NCBI GenBank assembly: GCA_905480195.1
Contig: CAJQPN010000003.1
Location: 62,001 to 126,000, forward strand
Direction: 5' to 3'
From: an uncultured Acidimicrobiales bacterium
Lineage (GTDB): Bacteria > Actinomycetota > Acidimicrobiia > Acidimicrobiales > Aldehydirespiratoraceae
DNA: 64,000 nt
The position numbers were made by a program, and so were the translations under genes. The notes under the pieces are model-generated. The model saw only the letters and a list, made by a program, of their open reading frames with translations. It was not told the DNA's origin and did not search any database. This document shows, in pieces, positions 44,221 to 53,559 of the stretch. How positions within the stretch are numbered: position 1 is the first letter of the stretch; each line of letters begins with the position of its first letter.

Positions 44221-46001
44221 CACACCTCCTCGGATTCATCGTTACACGGGAAGGTGTCAGCGGGACAGACGACCAATTGCGACTCGTCGTGATCGGCCAA
44301 CCGCACGACCAACCCAGCGACCTGACGAGCAACACCCGCATGCACCGATGAGGCTCCAGGCACACGGTGCAAAGGCGGCGCAAGGATCGTCTCGGTGCCA
44401 TAGCGATCGACAAGGGAGACAACGGCAAACGCATCAGAGGCATCTCCGTCGGTGGCAATGATCGCGTCGACTCGCCGCACCCCCGCTTCCCGCACCCGCT
44501 TGACGACGTCGCCGGGTCGCTGTGGATCGTTCAGCACCAAGACGATGCGATCACCCGACGCAACCACTGTCACGCCCGCTCCGACCGTCGACTGACCTTG
44601 GCGCAACTGCGGAACTGCTCCGATCGCCGAAGCAACGACGACGGCGATCGTGACCATGGCGCACAGGCGACTCGATCGGCGACCGCGAACGATGACCCCC
44701 AATGCTGCGGCGGTCACAAGCAGCGGCACTGGTCCGAGCATGGCTGACGGGGCAAGTGCAGCATGGCGGGCCACCCAACGAACCCAGGTGACGAGGACCT
44801 CAGTCGGCCAGTGAACGACTTCTGCCACCGGCCCACCAACTGCGCCGGCGAAGAGCCCAGCCGTGCAGCCCCACATCATGATCGGGCCCGAAGCGGGCCC
44901 GGCCAAGAGGTTGGCGGGAAGGCTTGCAAGTGGCAGCGGTCCGAAGGTGAAAACCAGGAGCGGGGATACCGCCAGTTGAGCCGCAATCGTGGTCGCCACC
45001 GCAGTTCGGAAGAACAACGGGCCCGGCACTCGATCGATGAACGGCTGCGAAAACCAGACAATCCCTGCCGTCGCGGCGACCGAAAGCCGAAATGCAAGCA
45101 CGTGCACGAGGAATGGATCAGCAAGGACAAGGCAAGCAACAGCGATCGAAAGTGCGCGGCGTCCGTCGACCGGCGTGCCAAAAGCTGATGCTCCAAGACC
45201 GACCCCGGCCATCCCGACAGCGCGCAACACCGATGGTTCGAAGCGGGTCAGCAGCGCGAAGAATGCGAGAACGCTGAGCAGGACGAGCAGCCGAGGTCCG
45301 GGACGAAACCGGCCAACAAGCGGCATCAAAACAGCAATGACGAAGGCGACGTTTTGGCCTGAAACCACGAGCAGATGACCAAGACCGGCAGCCCGGAAGT
45401 CGTCAGCAGTGACCGCCGACTGTGCCCGATCGTCGCCGATGACCATGCCGAGGAAAATCGCACGGTCATCGCGGCCGAGCGCTGCGACACCACCGCTGAG
45501 TAATCGTCGCACGCTGTTGGCCAGCCGGGCGACGGGAGATCCGAAATGGGTGACGGGAATGGCCTCAACGCTGATCGTCCCAACCTCGTGACGCCACCGG
45601 GCCCACGCATCCCGGCTTCCGATGGGCCGGAATCGGCCCTCGATCCGAAGTTGTTCGCCGGCCAGAGAATCGTCGAGTCGACCTGCCAGCGGGCCGTGAG
45701 CAACGACGGAAACGCGATGCCCTTCCCAGCGCGCGCTGACTCGCATCCCCGCAGGACCAAACGGCCTCGGATCCGATGTCAGTGTCACCCAGGCATCGAT
45801 GGGACCAGCGGCTGGCGGATCGAGACCCACGAGCGCAAGGCTTCCGAAAAAAGAGGAGAGCGAGGCGGCCGCCAGTGCGAGTGTGAGCCATGTGCGTCGG
45901 GTGAGCGCCGCCACGACGGCGATGCCAACGACGGCGACGGGCAACGGCCACATCACCAGCGCGCCGACCGTCGCTCCGATCGCTGCGGCGTGGGCCCTCA
46001 A
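44220..46001 (-). CDS. comEC: ComEC/Rec2-family DNA uptake channel, degenerate MBL domain
   Basis: ComEC forms the inner-membrane channel for single-stranded DNA during transformation. The 593-residue protein has an N-terminal OB-like domain (about 60-150) and a competence domain with about ten helices including GLGHLLVVSGQNVAFVIAVL. The C-terminal part, where other ComEC proteins carry a metallo-beta-lactamase domain, has VDAIIATDGDASDAF in place of the HxHxDH metal site and is short. The nuclease-like domain is therefore probably inactive. The gene overlaps comEA by four bases. Confidence 0.9.
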   Translation of the reverse strand: MRAHAAAIGATVGALVMWPLPVAVVGIAVVAALTRRTWLTLALAAASLSSFFGSLALVGLDPPAAGPIDAWVTLTSDPRPFGPAGMRVSARWEGHRVSVVAHGPLAGRLDDSLAGEQLRIEGRFRPIGSRDAWARWRHEVGTISVEAIPVTHFGSPVARLANSVRRLLSGGVAALGRDDRAIFLGMVIGDDRAQSAVTADDFRAAGLGHLLVVSGQNVAFVIAVLMPLVGRFRPGPRLLVLLSVLAFFALLTRFEPSVLRAVGMAGVGLGASAFGTPVDGRRALSIAVACLVLADPFLVHVLAFRLSVAATAGIVWFSQPFIDRVPGPLFFRTAVATTIAAQLAVSPLLVFTFGPLPLASLPANLLAGPASGPIMMWGCTAGLFAGAVGGPVAEVVHWPTEVLVTWVRWVARHAALAPSAMLGPVPLLVTAAALGVIVRGRRSSRLCAMVTIAVVVASAIGAVPQLRQGQSTVGAGVTVVASGDRIVLVLNDPQRPGDVVKRVREAGVRRVDAIIATDGDASDAFAVVSLVDRYGTETILAPPLHRVPGASSVHAGVARQVAGLVVRLADHDESQLVVCPADTFPCNDESEEV

Positions 46002-46681
46002 GGGTGCACAAGGTCGCGAAGCGCCTCGAGCTTCGCCGGACCGATTCCCGTTACCCCGAGGAGGTCGTCGACATTGCGGAACGAGCCTTCTCGGTCACGA
46101 TGCTCGACGATCGCTGCAGCAAGGCTCGGGCCGATGCCCGGAAGCGTCTCAAGTTGGGCAGCGCTTGCTCGAGAGAGATCGATCAGACCAGCGGTTTCCC
46201 ACTCTGCGACCCCTCCGGCGGTCGCCGCCGCACCGATCACTACCTCGGGCGCCACTTCCCCGATCGCCGGGATCCAGATCCGCTGACCGTCGGCGACCTG
46301 CTGGGCCAGGTTGACCCGACTCCGATCGGCGTTATCGGCCAGCCCGCCTGCGGCTTCGACCGCATCGATAACTCTGCTCCCGGATACGACATCATGGACG
46401 CCGGGCCGAGCAACTGCTCCGTCAACGTGAACGATCAAAACCTGTGGCCCGGCGGTGGTCGTTGAGGAAAGCGCCGAAATGTCGGCGATCACCGGCAGTG
46501 TCTCGTCAGGCGGTGGAGGCGGCGGCCGAAGCGCCCACCACGCCCCGAAGCCGGCAGCAAGCACGCTGATCGCACCTACGACCACACTGACGGGACGTAC
46601 TCCGAGGCGGTCGGCGAACAGCACCGGCATGCGCCGCCAGGAATAGTCGTCGAATTCGAAGTGGTCGTCGGCGTTCAACAC
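45998..46681 (-). CDS. comEA: ComEA-like DNA receptor
   Basis: ComEA binds double-stranded DNA outside the membrane. The 227-residue protein has one anchor helix at about 33-51, a Pro-rich stretch, an SLBB-like domain (VIVHVDGAVARPGVHDV) and a C-terminal helix-hairpin-helix pair (LIDLSRASAAQLETLPGIGP, SFRNVDDLLGVTGIGP). It forms an operon with comEC. No other competence genes are in the window. Confidence 0.93.
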   Translation of the reverse strand: MLNADDHFEFDDYSWRRMPVLFADRLGVRPVSVVVGAISVLAAGFGAWWALRPPPPPPDETLPVIADISALSSTTTAGPQVLIVHVDGAVARPGVHDVVSGSRVIDAVEAAGGLADNADRSRVNLAQQVADGQRIWIPAIGEVAPEVVIGAAATAGGVAEWETAGLIDLSRASAAQLETLPGIGPSLAAAIVEHRDREGSFRNVDDLLGVTGIGPAKLEALRDLVHP

Positions 46682-46755
46682 GACCTCCGCTCAGCCAGGA
46701 CTGTCGGGGGAAGTGCAGCAGTAGGGCCGCCCGGCGGTCCCAGACCGTCAGACGA

Positions 46756-47457
46756 TCAGAACAGCGCAGTGCTCAACTTGCGCCGCCACTCGGGAGTGCG
46801 CGGATCGTCAGGCCCGAGGACCTCGAGCAGGTCAACGAACTTCTGACGGTCATCGTCGTTGAGCTTCACGGTCGGGAGAAGTGACGTAAGGGTGGCATCG
46901 ATGTCAGTGACGGTGTCGCCATTGGTTCGAGCCAAGGCCCGCAGACGCCGCGTCTCGGGCGTCTCAGGGATTTTGTCGAGCAGAGCGATCCCTTGGTCGA
47001 CCTGCCCTTCATCGATGAGTGCGGCGGCGAGCGCCGTGAGGACGTCAGGGTTGTCGGGCTCGAGCGCGAACGCCGCGTTGAGCGATTCGACGTCGCCGAT
47101 CTCGAGCAGACGCTCAATCTCGTTTTGTTCCTCGGTCGGCAAGAGCTTCGCAACGAACTCGCGAACTTGGGCTTCACCTTGAGCCCCCATGAAGCCATCA
47201 ACCACCTGGCCGTCCTTCATTGCGTACACGGCGGGGATCGACTGGACCTGGAACGCCTGTGCGACACTCGTATTGGCATCGACATCGACCTTCGCGAGTT
47301 CAACCTTGCCGTTCGTATCGCCGATGACCTTGTCGAGGATCGGGCCGAGCTGCTTGCACGGACCGCACCACTCGGCCCACAGATCGATCACGACAGGGAC
47401 CTGGTGCGACCGCTCGATCACGGCGGTCTCGAACGTTGCGTCGGTTACGTCGGCCAT
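46756..47457 (-). CDS. thioredoxin-like protein with TPR region (YbbN/CnoX-like)
   Basis: The 233-residue protein starts with a thioredoxin fold: WAEWCGPCKQLGPILDKV with Cys31 and Cys34 and cis-Pro in SIPAVYAM. A TPR-like helical tail follows from about 120 (ERLLEIGDVESLNAAFALEPDNP, ALAAALIDEGQVDQGIALLDK). This matches the CnoX/YbbN group of redox chaperones or holdases, but with an intact CGPC motif. The start is the ATG at 47457; the frame is open much further upstream without coding likelihood. Confidence 0.9.
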   Translation of the reverse strand: MADVTDATFETAVIERSHQVPVVIDLWAEWCGPCKQLGPILDKVIGDTNGKVELAKVDVDANTSVAQAFQVQSIPAVYAMKDGQVVDGFMGAQGEAQVREFVAKLLPTEEQNEIERLLEIGDVESLNAAFALEPDNPDVLTALAAALIDEGQVDQGIALLDKIPETPETRRLRALARTNGDTVTDIDATLTSLLPTVKLNDDDRQKFVDLLEVLGPDDPRTPEWRRKLSTALF

Positions 47458-47535
47458 GGTGCCGACCAACGTATCGGATACCGGCCAGTTCCCGGCGGGC
47501 GCGTCCCAACGATTGGGCGTACTCTCAGCGTCACG

Positions 47536-48414
47536 ATGTCTCGCCCTGTCGACCCCGCCGAGTTGTACACATTGTTGGCGACGCCGTCGCTCGATGATCC
47601 GGTCCTCCTGATCCACCTCGCCGGATGGATCGATGCCAGCGGCTGCGCAGCAGATGCCCGCAAAACGATTCTCGAGCAAATCAACCCGACACCGGTCGCA
47701 CGTTTCGAGACCGAGTGGCTCCTCGATCACCGGGCTCGCCGACCGATGATGCACATTGTCGAAGGGGTTACCACGGCGCTCGACTGGCCCGAGATCAAAC
47801 TCGTCTGCGGCAGCGACAGCACCGGGAACGATGTGCTGTTCTTGCACGGTGTCGAGCCCGACCACAACTGGCGCACGTTCTGTGAGGCCGTCGTCGAGCT
47901 CGCCCAACGCTTCGGTGTACGCCGCGTCATCGGCCTCGGTGCCTACCCGGCTTCGTCGCCTCACACCCGACCATCTCGCCTTTCCGCTACTGCGTCTTCG
48001 CCGGAGCTCGCCGTGCTCGGGTTCACTCCTGCGACCCTCGACGTGCCGGCCGGCATGCAAGCAGCGGTTGAGTTTGCGGCCCATGAGGCGGGAATCCCCG
48101 CCGTTGGGCTCTGGGCACAAGTCCCGCACTACCTCTCGGGGGCGAACTATGCGCCGGCGACGCAAGCATTGATCGAGGGTCTGGTGGTCGCCGGAGGCCT
48201 CGTCTTCGACAGCAGCGACCTTGCTGCGGAAGCATTGGCCACGCGGAGCCGTCTCAACGGCCTCGTGGCCGACGATGATTCGCACCGCAGCATGCTCCAC
48301 GTACTCGAGCGCCAATACGACAACGCCATGGAGGTCGAAGCGTCGATCAGTGGTACTGACGTCGCGGCCGAGATCGCCGAGTTCTTGCGTAACCAGACCG
48401 ACGACGACCGCTGA
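47536..48414 (+). CDS. PAC2-family protein
   Basis: The PAC2 fold is shared with proteasome-assembly chaperones, and bacterial members are common in actinobacteria. The 292-residue protein has VLLIHLAGWIDASGCAADA near the start, followed by RVIGLGAYPASSPHTRPS and GIPAVGLWAQVPHYLSGANYAPA. The start is the ATG at 47536. It is divergent from the thioredoxin-TPR gene. The role in bacteria is unclear; whether this genome has a proteasome is not visible here. Confidence 0.88.
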   Translation: MSRPVDPAELYTLLATPSLDDPVLLIHLAGWIDASGCAADARKTILEQINPTPVARFETEWLLDHRARRPMMHIVEGVTTALDWPEIKLVCGSDSTGNDVLFLHGVEPDHNWRTFCEAVVELAQRFGVRRVIGLGAYPASSPHTRPSRLSATASSPELAVLGFTPATLDVPAGMQAAVEFAAHEAGIPAVGLWAQVPHYLSGANYAPATQALIEGLVVAGGLVFDSSDLAAEALATRSRLNGLVADDDSHRSMLHVLERQYDNAMEVEASISGTDVAAEIAEFLRNQTDDDR

Positions 48415-48415
48415 C

Positions 48416-49990
48416 CTAACGGTCCAGTTCCCAGAGCGTCCCCTGGCTGAACCGGGCCACGAGTCTCGACCCCTCCGGCGGGCTCGTATCCAACCCGAGC
48501 AGCGCATGGGTGGTCTTTGGTGTGCGCGTGATCACGCTGCGGTCAAACCCCACGTTCCAAACCAGCGCATTCGTGAGACTCGAAGACACACGACCCGTGT
48601 CGACAAAGAGTTCCCCGATGTTGAGGCTCGGGTTGAGGCGCTCGTTGACTTCACCCGACGCAGTGGATTCATGCAGTTGATCGAGGGTCTCCAGTCCGCT
48701 GTGGGCTCCCCACAAACAAGCGAGAACGAGGAGCAACCCCGCTGCCTCGATCCGCCAACGACAAAGCCCCCACGCCGCCAGACCGACGACGACGGCAACC
48801 GCGGCTGCAGCTCCAGGCTCGAAGATGTCGTTCCCGTACGGTGCACCGCCGACCTCGACCCCGAGCATCATCACGGGGGACCGGGCCGACGCCCAGGTGT
48901 CACCGGGTCCGTTCCATGCGGCGACGATCCCGCCGAGCGCAGGCGCGCCGACAAGCAAAAGCGCTGCACCCCTCCCGCGCAATTGGTGCAAGGAGGCGAC
49001 ACCGACCGCAACAAAGACCGGAGCCATCACTTCGATGTATCGACCATGAAGCCACTTGTCGGCCCGTGGAATGCCGGTCAGGAACCAGGCGGCGACGACC
49101 AGCACTCCGAAACCAACGGCGAGAACTGACCATCCATTCGTCCTCGATCGGGCTAACACGACGATGCCCCACATTGCGAGCCCGGTACCGGCCAAGACCA
49201 CATAGGTGAGCGCGCCCAGACCGTGTTGGAGCATCTGCATCGCTTCCCCGAGACCACGCCGAGACGCCAGGTCGACTGCGTCATAGGTGCCGGGGTCGTC
49301 GAATGTCGCAGTGGAGAGTGATCGACGGAGCCACTCGACGAACGACAGCCCGACAACGCCGGACACCACCACTGCCGCAGTCGCACCCTTCCCCCGCGAC
49401 CTCACCGACCATCCACTCGCCACGATGACGACCGCCGCCGAAACGCCGAGTCGCGGATGCCCTGCGAACAGCAGCACTGCGGCGGCGACCGCTCCCCACG
49501 CCGACCGCGTTGTCGCCGCCTCGAGGGCGTGAAACAACGCCAACAACGCCAACACGACCAAGAGCGCAAGGAGCCGTTCCGTCCACACAATCGACGAGGT
49601 GAGCAGCGCCGCCGGCAGGACAGCGCCAACGATCGCGGCGACAAGCACCCGGCGATGATCGATCTCGGGGAACAGTCGCCGCAGCAGCGAGGTGAGCGCC
49701 GGAACGGTCGCTGCGCCGGCCAGCGCGTTCACCATTCGTGCGTAGGTGATCATCCCGTCACCTTCGAGCCCCAAGAGCCACCCCGGTGCAAGAAGCATGG
49801 GATATAGCGGGCCATACGGGGACTGTGCAGGCATCGGCGCACCACCCTCGCCTCCGATGGTGCGGCCCATGGCGAGATAGGCGATGTCGTCGATGGTCAG
49901 GAGCGGCCCCGGCGGAGCGAGAGCGAATGCGAAACCCACCAGGAACACCGCACTCGTCGTGCCCACCAGCCAACGGGTCCAGGCCGACAT
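48416..49990 (-). CDS. multi-pass membrane protein, GT-C glycosyltransferase-like
   Basis: The 524-residue protein has about ten to twelve hydrophobic helices and an Asp-Asp pair in LLTIDDIAYLAMGRT near residue 34, the usual first-loop site of GT-C enzymes using polyprenyl-phosphate sugars. No further signature can be named. The C-terminal part (from about 420) lies outside the membrane. The start is the ATG at 49990; the longer frame runs into tRNA-Ala. The stop is two bases from the convergent PAC2 stop. Confidence 0.75.
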   Translation of the reverse strand: MSAWTRWLVGTTSAVFLVGFAFALAPPGPLLTIDDIAYLAMGRTIGGEGGAPMPAQSPYGPLYPMLLAPGWLLGLEGDGMITYARMVNALAGAATVPALTSLLRRLFPEIDHRRVLVAAIVGAVLPAALLTSSIVWTERLLALLVVLALLALFHALEAATTRSAWGAVAAAVLLFAGHPRLGVSAAVVIVASGWSVRSRGKGATAAVVVSGVVGLSFVEWLRRSLSTATFDDPGTYDAVDLASRRGLGEAMQMLQHGLGALTYVVLAGTGLAMWGIVVLARSRTNGWSVLAVGFGVLVVAAWFLTGIPRADKWLHGRYIEVMAPVFVAVGVASLHQLRGRGAALLLVGAPALGGIVAAWNGPGDTWASARSPVMMLGVEVGGAPYGNDIFEPGAAAAVAVVVGLAAWGLCRWRIEAAGLLLVLACLWGAHSGLETLDQLHESTASGEVNERLNPSLNIGELFVDTGRVSSSLTNALVWNVGFDRSVITRTPKTTHALLGLDTSPPEGSRLVARFSQGTLWELDR

Positions 49991-50061
49991 CGCCTCGACG
50001 TTAGGCCCAAATCGTGGGTGGATGCGAGAAGCGCCGGTGCTACCATCGTGGGCCTCAACCC

Positions 50062-50134
50062 GGGGCATTAGCTCAGTTGGTAGAGCGCATCCATGGCATG
50101 GATGAGGTCAGGAGTTCAATTCTCCTATGCTCCA
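50062..50134 (+). tRNA. tRNA-Ala (anticodon GGC)
   Basis: A 73-base cloverleaf is clear: acceptor GGGGCAT/ATGCTCC with the G3-U70 alanine identity pair, D-arm GCTC/GAGC, anticodon stem CATCC/GGATG around loop ATGGCAT (anticodon GGC), T-arm AGGAG-TTCAATT-CTCCT and discriminator A. CCA is not encoded. Confidence 0.97.
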
Positions 50135-50195
50135 CCCCGATCGAAACGGGGCCTCGTCGGAGGTCCCGTTTCTCGTTTCGTGGCACGCTGGGACG

Positions 50196-51050
50196 ATGGG
50201 TTCTCCTCCGACGATCACGCCACTTGCTGATGCGACCTTCGGGGCGACCGTGACCCAGATCGACGTCCGTTCCCTCGACCACGCCTCGTTCGCCGAACTG
50301 TACGCCAGCTGGCTTGAGGTCGGTCTCCTCGTCTTTCCCGGCCAGTTCCTCGACCAAGCCGCACAGAACCGGTTCGCCCGGCGTTTCGGTGATCTCGAGT
50401 TCGAGGCCTCGCCGCTAAGCAATGTCCGCCGGGACGGGACGCTGCGACCGACCGACGGCTCCGACGACATGATGCAGATCCTCATCGGCAACATGGGTTG
50501 GCACCAGGACTCGACGTACATGCCGGTCCAAGCCAAGGGAGCGGTGTTCTCCGCCGAGATCGTGCCGCTCGATGGTGGGGCCACCGGGTTCGCCGACACT
50601 GCTTCGGCCTACGACGCACTCGACCGGTCAGTCAAGGACCGAATCGCCGGCCTCCGGGCCCGGCACTCGCTGTACCACTCGCAGGCCCGTGTCGGCCATG
50701 ACGCCACGTCGACCCACTACAGCGGCTACGGCTTCCACGACGGGCCTGTCTCAATCCGGCCGATCGTGAAGCGCCATCCCGAGACCGGAAGGCGATCGTT
50801 GACAATCGGCCGTCATGCGTTCGGTATCGAGGGGCTCGACACCACCGAATCGGAAGAGCTGCTGGCGAGCCTCGTCAACATCGCAACCGAACCGAGGTAT
50901 ACGTACCATCACCAATGGTCGGCGGGCGACGTCGTTGTCTGGGACAACCGTCGCCTCCTTCACTGCGCAACACCGTGGGACGTTGATCAACCGCGCGTCA
51001 TGTGGCACACCCGCATTGCCGGCGACCCCGCCAGCGAGTCCGCAGCATGA
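50196..51050 (+). CDS. TauD/TfdA-family Fe(II)/2-oxoglutarate dioxygenase
   Basis: This second family member has 284 residues. Iron ligands are His103 and Asp105 in GWHQDSTYMP and the distal His in RRLLHCATPWD near 250; the 2-oxoglutarate arginine is in RVMWHTRIAGD. Unlike the first paralogue it has no neighbouring flavoprotein gene. The start is the ATG at 50196. The substrate is unknown. Confidence 0.9.
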   Translation: MGSPPTITPLADATFGATVTQIDVRSLDHASFAELYASWLEVGLLVFPGQFLDQAAQNRFARRFGDLEFEASPLSNVRRDGTLRPTDGSDDMMQILIGNMGWHQDSTYMPVQAKGAVFSAEIVPLDGGATGFADTASAYDALDRSVKDRIAGLRARHSLYHSQARVGHDATSTHYSGYGFHDGPVSIRPIVKRHPETGRRSLTIGRHAFGIEGLDTTESEELLASLVNIATEPRYTYHHQWSAGDVVVWDNRRLLHCATPWDVDQPRVMWHTRIAGDPASESAA

Positions 51051-51108
51051 CGACGCCCGACCAACACGGGGGGCGCTCACGCCCACTCGTCACAGCAACA
51101 GGACGGTT

Positions 51109-51492
51109 CTAAGCGGTTTCGGGCTGTGGCGTGAGGGGGTGCCAGGCAACGCGGGGTCGATCGCCCCACAGCCGCTCGAGTTGGTAGAAATTGCGCTGTT
51201 CTTGATGGAACACGTGCACGACAAATGGGCCATAGTCCATGAGGACCCACTCGCGGGACTCGGCACCCTCGACCCGTATCGGCGACGGTCCACCGACCTT
51301 CCTGATCTCCACCTCCACCGCATCGACGATGGCTGCGACCTGACGCGCATTCGATCCGCTCACCACGACGAAGTAGTCGGAGACCGAGAAGACATCGCCC
51401 ACGTCGATGATCACCGGGTCAGTGGCCTTCTTGTCATCAGCGACAGCCGCAGCGTGTCGAACGAGATCGAGCAGGTCGTCGGGATTCGTCAC
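51109..51492 (-). CDS. rsfS: ribosome silencing factor
   Basis: RsfS binds protein L14 of the 50S subunit and slows subunit joining in starvation. The 127-residue protein has the family core DPVIIDVGDVFSVSDYFVVVSGSNARQV and REWVLMDYGPFVVHVFHQEQRNFYQLERLW. I chose the GTG at 51492, because a GGGAGG site lies five bases upstream and it overlaps the preceding stop; a TTG at 51504 is possible. The nadD-LytR_C-rsfS order is typical of actinobacteria. Confidence 0.95.
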   Translation of the reverse strand: MTNPDDLLDLVRHAAAVADDKKATDPVIIDVGDVFSVSDYFVVVSGSNARQVAAIVDAVEVEIRKVGGPSPIRVEGAESREWVLMDYGPFVVHVFHQEQRNFYQLERLWGDRPRVAWHPLTPQPETA

Positions 51493-52709
51493 GGGGCCTC
51501 CCAATCGGTGCCGATCACCACGGTGAGATCCACAGGCTGATCGGGTTCGTCGGAGAACACAACCTGCGCACCCAGTTCCTTTGCGATGACCGAAGCCGCG
51601 GCTGCGGCTTCGGCTCGGTGGTGCGTGACGACCGTGGCTACAGCGCCAAATTCCGCCGTATTTCCGAGCACCCGGATCTCGCTGAGATCAGCCAGCGCCT
51701 CGAGGGCAGAGTCGCGAACGGCCGGGTCGCCAGTCCCGTCGAGAAGGCGGAGCGTCGGTATGGGGAATCCGATCGGGGAAATCCGAAGTGGCACCATGCG
51801 ATCGGACATGTCGGCAAGCCATTCGCGGCCCCGATCATCCAGCGAGTAGACAGCGGCCTCGGCCTCGCCGCTATCAGGCACGACCGGCAGAATCTGGAGA
51901 TCGGCCCGACCGGCAGCAAACGCCCGGAGAAAGGGTGACAGCCCAAAGTCGTGCGGCAGCGTGACCGACAAGGGGTCAGCAGCAGACCCAACCATCGCAA
52001 GCCAGCTTTTCCAGAGATCGAGCTGCCGTTCGGTGCGGTTGGCCTCGAACTCGGAAGGGTTCCGCCAGCGATAGAGCTCGGCTCCGGCATCGCCATCCAG
52101 CTGCTGACCACCAGCCCGGAGGAACACCATGGTGCGACCATCCTCATTGACCTCGACGAGCGGATCGAGAAGGTTGATCGGGAATGGTTCACTGAGCGAC
52201 AAGAGTTGGGCGAGCTCCGGGGTTTCGATGGCGTCAGTCTCGACGAAACCGAAGCCGAACATCGCGCCGAGATCGCGCTCGACGGCATCCATCCCCCCGG
52301 TTCGCCACCGTTGTGCAAACGTCGGTCCGTCGATGCCATCGGACGCAACGTCGGCACCTACCAAAACAGCGTGCCCGCCGTTGTCGAGCAATGTCGCGGC
52401 GAACACCGTCAGCCCCACGAGCTCGCCGTCGTCGAGGTGGACGAGGAGCATGGTGGGCGTCGGGTCGACAAAAACCTCGTACCCCGGCTGGCCCGGATCG
52501 GTGACGATCTCTAAGACGGTGCCGTCGGTGCTGTCGAGCACGGCTTTGGTGCCCTCTCGCCACAGCAGGAAAACGGCTAGTCCGGAAGCAATGATCACCA
52601 CAGGAAAAACGAACCGGAAGAACGGGTTCGCCTTGGGTGCCGGCCGCCGACCGTTCGGTGGATTCGGCTCCTCGTACTCGTCGAGCGTGACGTGGTCGAC
52701 GGTGCTCAC
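51489..52709 (-). CDS. membrane-anchored LytR_C-like protein
   Basis: The 406-residue protein has an acidic N-terminus and one hydrophobic helix at about 31-50 (FFRFVFPVVIIASGLAVFLLW). An extracytoplasmic region follows, and the C-terminal segment resembles the LytR_C domain (DLSEIRVLGNTAEFGAVATVVTHHRAEAAAAASVIA, DLTVVIGTDW). A LytR-CpsA-Psr catalytic core is not obvious. It lies between nadD and rsfS, where actinobacteria often carry a LytR-type gene. Function unknown. Confidence 0.75.
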   Translation of the reverse strand: MSTVDHVTLDEYEEPNPPNGRRPAPKANPFFRFVFPVVIIASGLAVFLLWREGTKAVLDSTDGTVLEIVTDPGQPGYEVFVDPTPTMLLVHLDDGELVGLTVFAATLLDNGGHAVLVGADVASDGIDGPTFAQRWRTGGMDAVERDLGAMFGFGFVETDAIETPELAQLLSLSEPFPINLLDPLVEVNEDGRTMVFLRAGGQQLDGDAGAELYRWRNPSEFEANRTERQLDLWKSWLAMVGSAADPLSVTLPHDFGLSPFLRAFAAGRADLQILPVVPDSGEAEAAVYSLDDRGREWLADMSDRMVPLRISPIGFPIPTLRLLDGTGDPAVRDSALEALADLSEIRVLGNTAEFGAVATVVTHHRAEAAAAASVIAKELGAQVVFSDEPDQPVDLTVVIGTDWEAP

Positions 52710-53338
52710 GAGACAACCGTTGCGTACAGACCCCGAGCCTCGATGATGTCAGCGACCGCTCTGGGCACGAGCCCGCGAATCGGTTCACCTGCAGCAACTC
52801 GCCGTCGAAGATCACTTGATGACACGTCGATCACGGGAACTTCGACGACCAGATGCGGCCAACCGACTGGAGGACGACCTCCCTCTCTGCCTCCTCGATC
52901 GACTACCACGGTCACCGCTCGATCACGCACTTCTTCAGGACGGCTCCACGTGTCAAGGCCCTCGGCGGTGTCGGAGCCAACGATCAGAAAGAGCTCGTCG
53001 CCGGGGCTGACCGCAGTGAGGCACGCGAGGGTGTCGGCCATGAAGGAAGGACCGCTGCGCCGAACCTCAAGGTCGGAGACCTCAACTCCATCCAGGCCCT
53101 CAGCGGCAGCTTCGGCCATGACGAGCCGGTCGGCGGCGGGTGTGACCGAACGGTGTGCGGTCTTCTGCCAGGGATCACCGGCAACCACCAGCAGCACCCG
53201 ATCGAGTGCCAGCGCATGCCCGACTTCCAAGGCGATCGCAAGGTGGCCCATATGTGGAGGATCGAAGGTGCCCCCTACTACACCGACTCGCTCACCCAAT
53301 CCCTCAGCCACGGCGGTGAGTGTATGCGCAGGCGGCAT
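52706..53338 (-). CDS. nadD: nicotinate-nucleotide adenylyltransferase
   Basis: NadD makes nicotinate adenine dinucleotide in NAD synthesis. The 210-residue protein has the nucleotidyltransferase signature GTFDPPHMGHLA near residues 23-34 and the C-terminal ISSSDLR-like motif VSSSDLRRRVAAGEPIRGLVP. The start is uncertain: the ATG at 53338 leaves about 16 residues before the core, and a GTG at 53407 is the longer option. Confidence 0.94.
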   Translation of the reverse strand: MPPAHTLTAVAEGLGERVGVVGGTFDPPHMGHLAIALEVGHALALDRVLLVVAGDPWQKTAHRSVTPAADRLVMAEAAAEGLDGVEVSDLEVRRSGPSFMADTLACLTAVSPGDELFLIVGSDTAEGLDTWSRPEEVRDRAVTVVVDRGGREGGRPPVGWPHLVVEVPVIDVSSSDLRRRVAAGEPIRGLVPRAVADIIEARGLYATVVS

Positions 53339-53559
53339 CCCAACGGAGCCGACACCGCTCACTACCGCTTGGCCGGCGGCTTCAGACCCCGGAGTGACAC
53401 ATGTCACGCTTTTGGTTCTTTACCTATTGGCCACGATGTGCGCATGATGGATCGGTCGGACCGCAGAATGGCGCGCAACGGGTGCGCTCACGGTACTGAC
53501 TCCCCCCTCTGAGACAAAAGCTGGGCAAACGTTGACGTGTGCCCTTGGTAAGGAATGCC

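Noticed and set aside
43141-44223. The two halves of the AhpD-like gene as a pseudogene or frameshift
   Set aside because: The halves are in the same frame, separated by one UGA placed at a catalytic cysteine position, with a SECIS-like hairpin after it. A random nonsense mutation would not be expected there.
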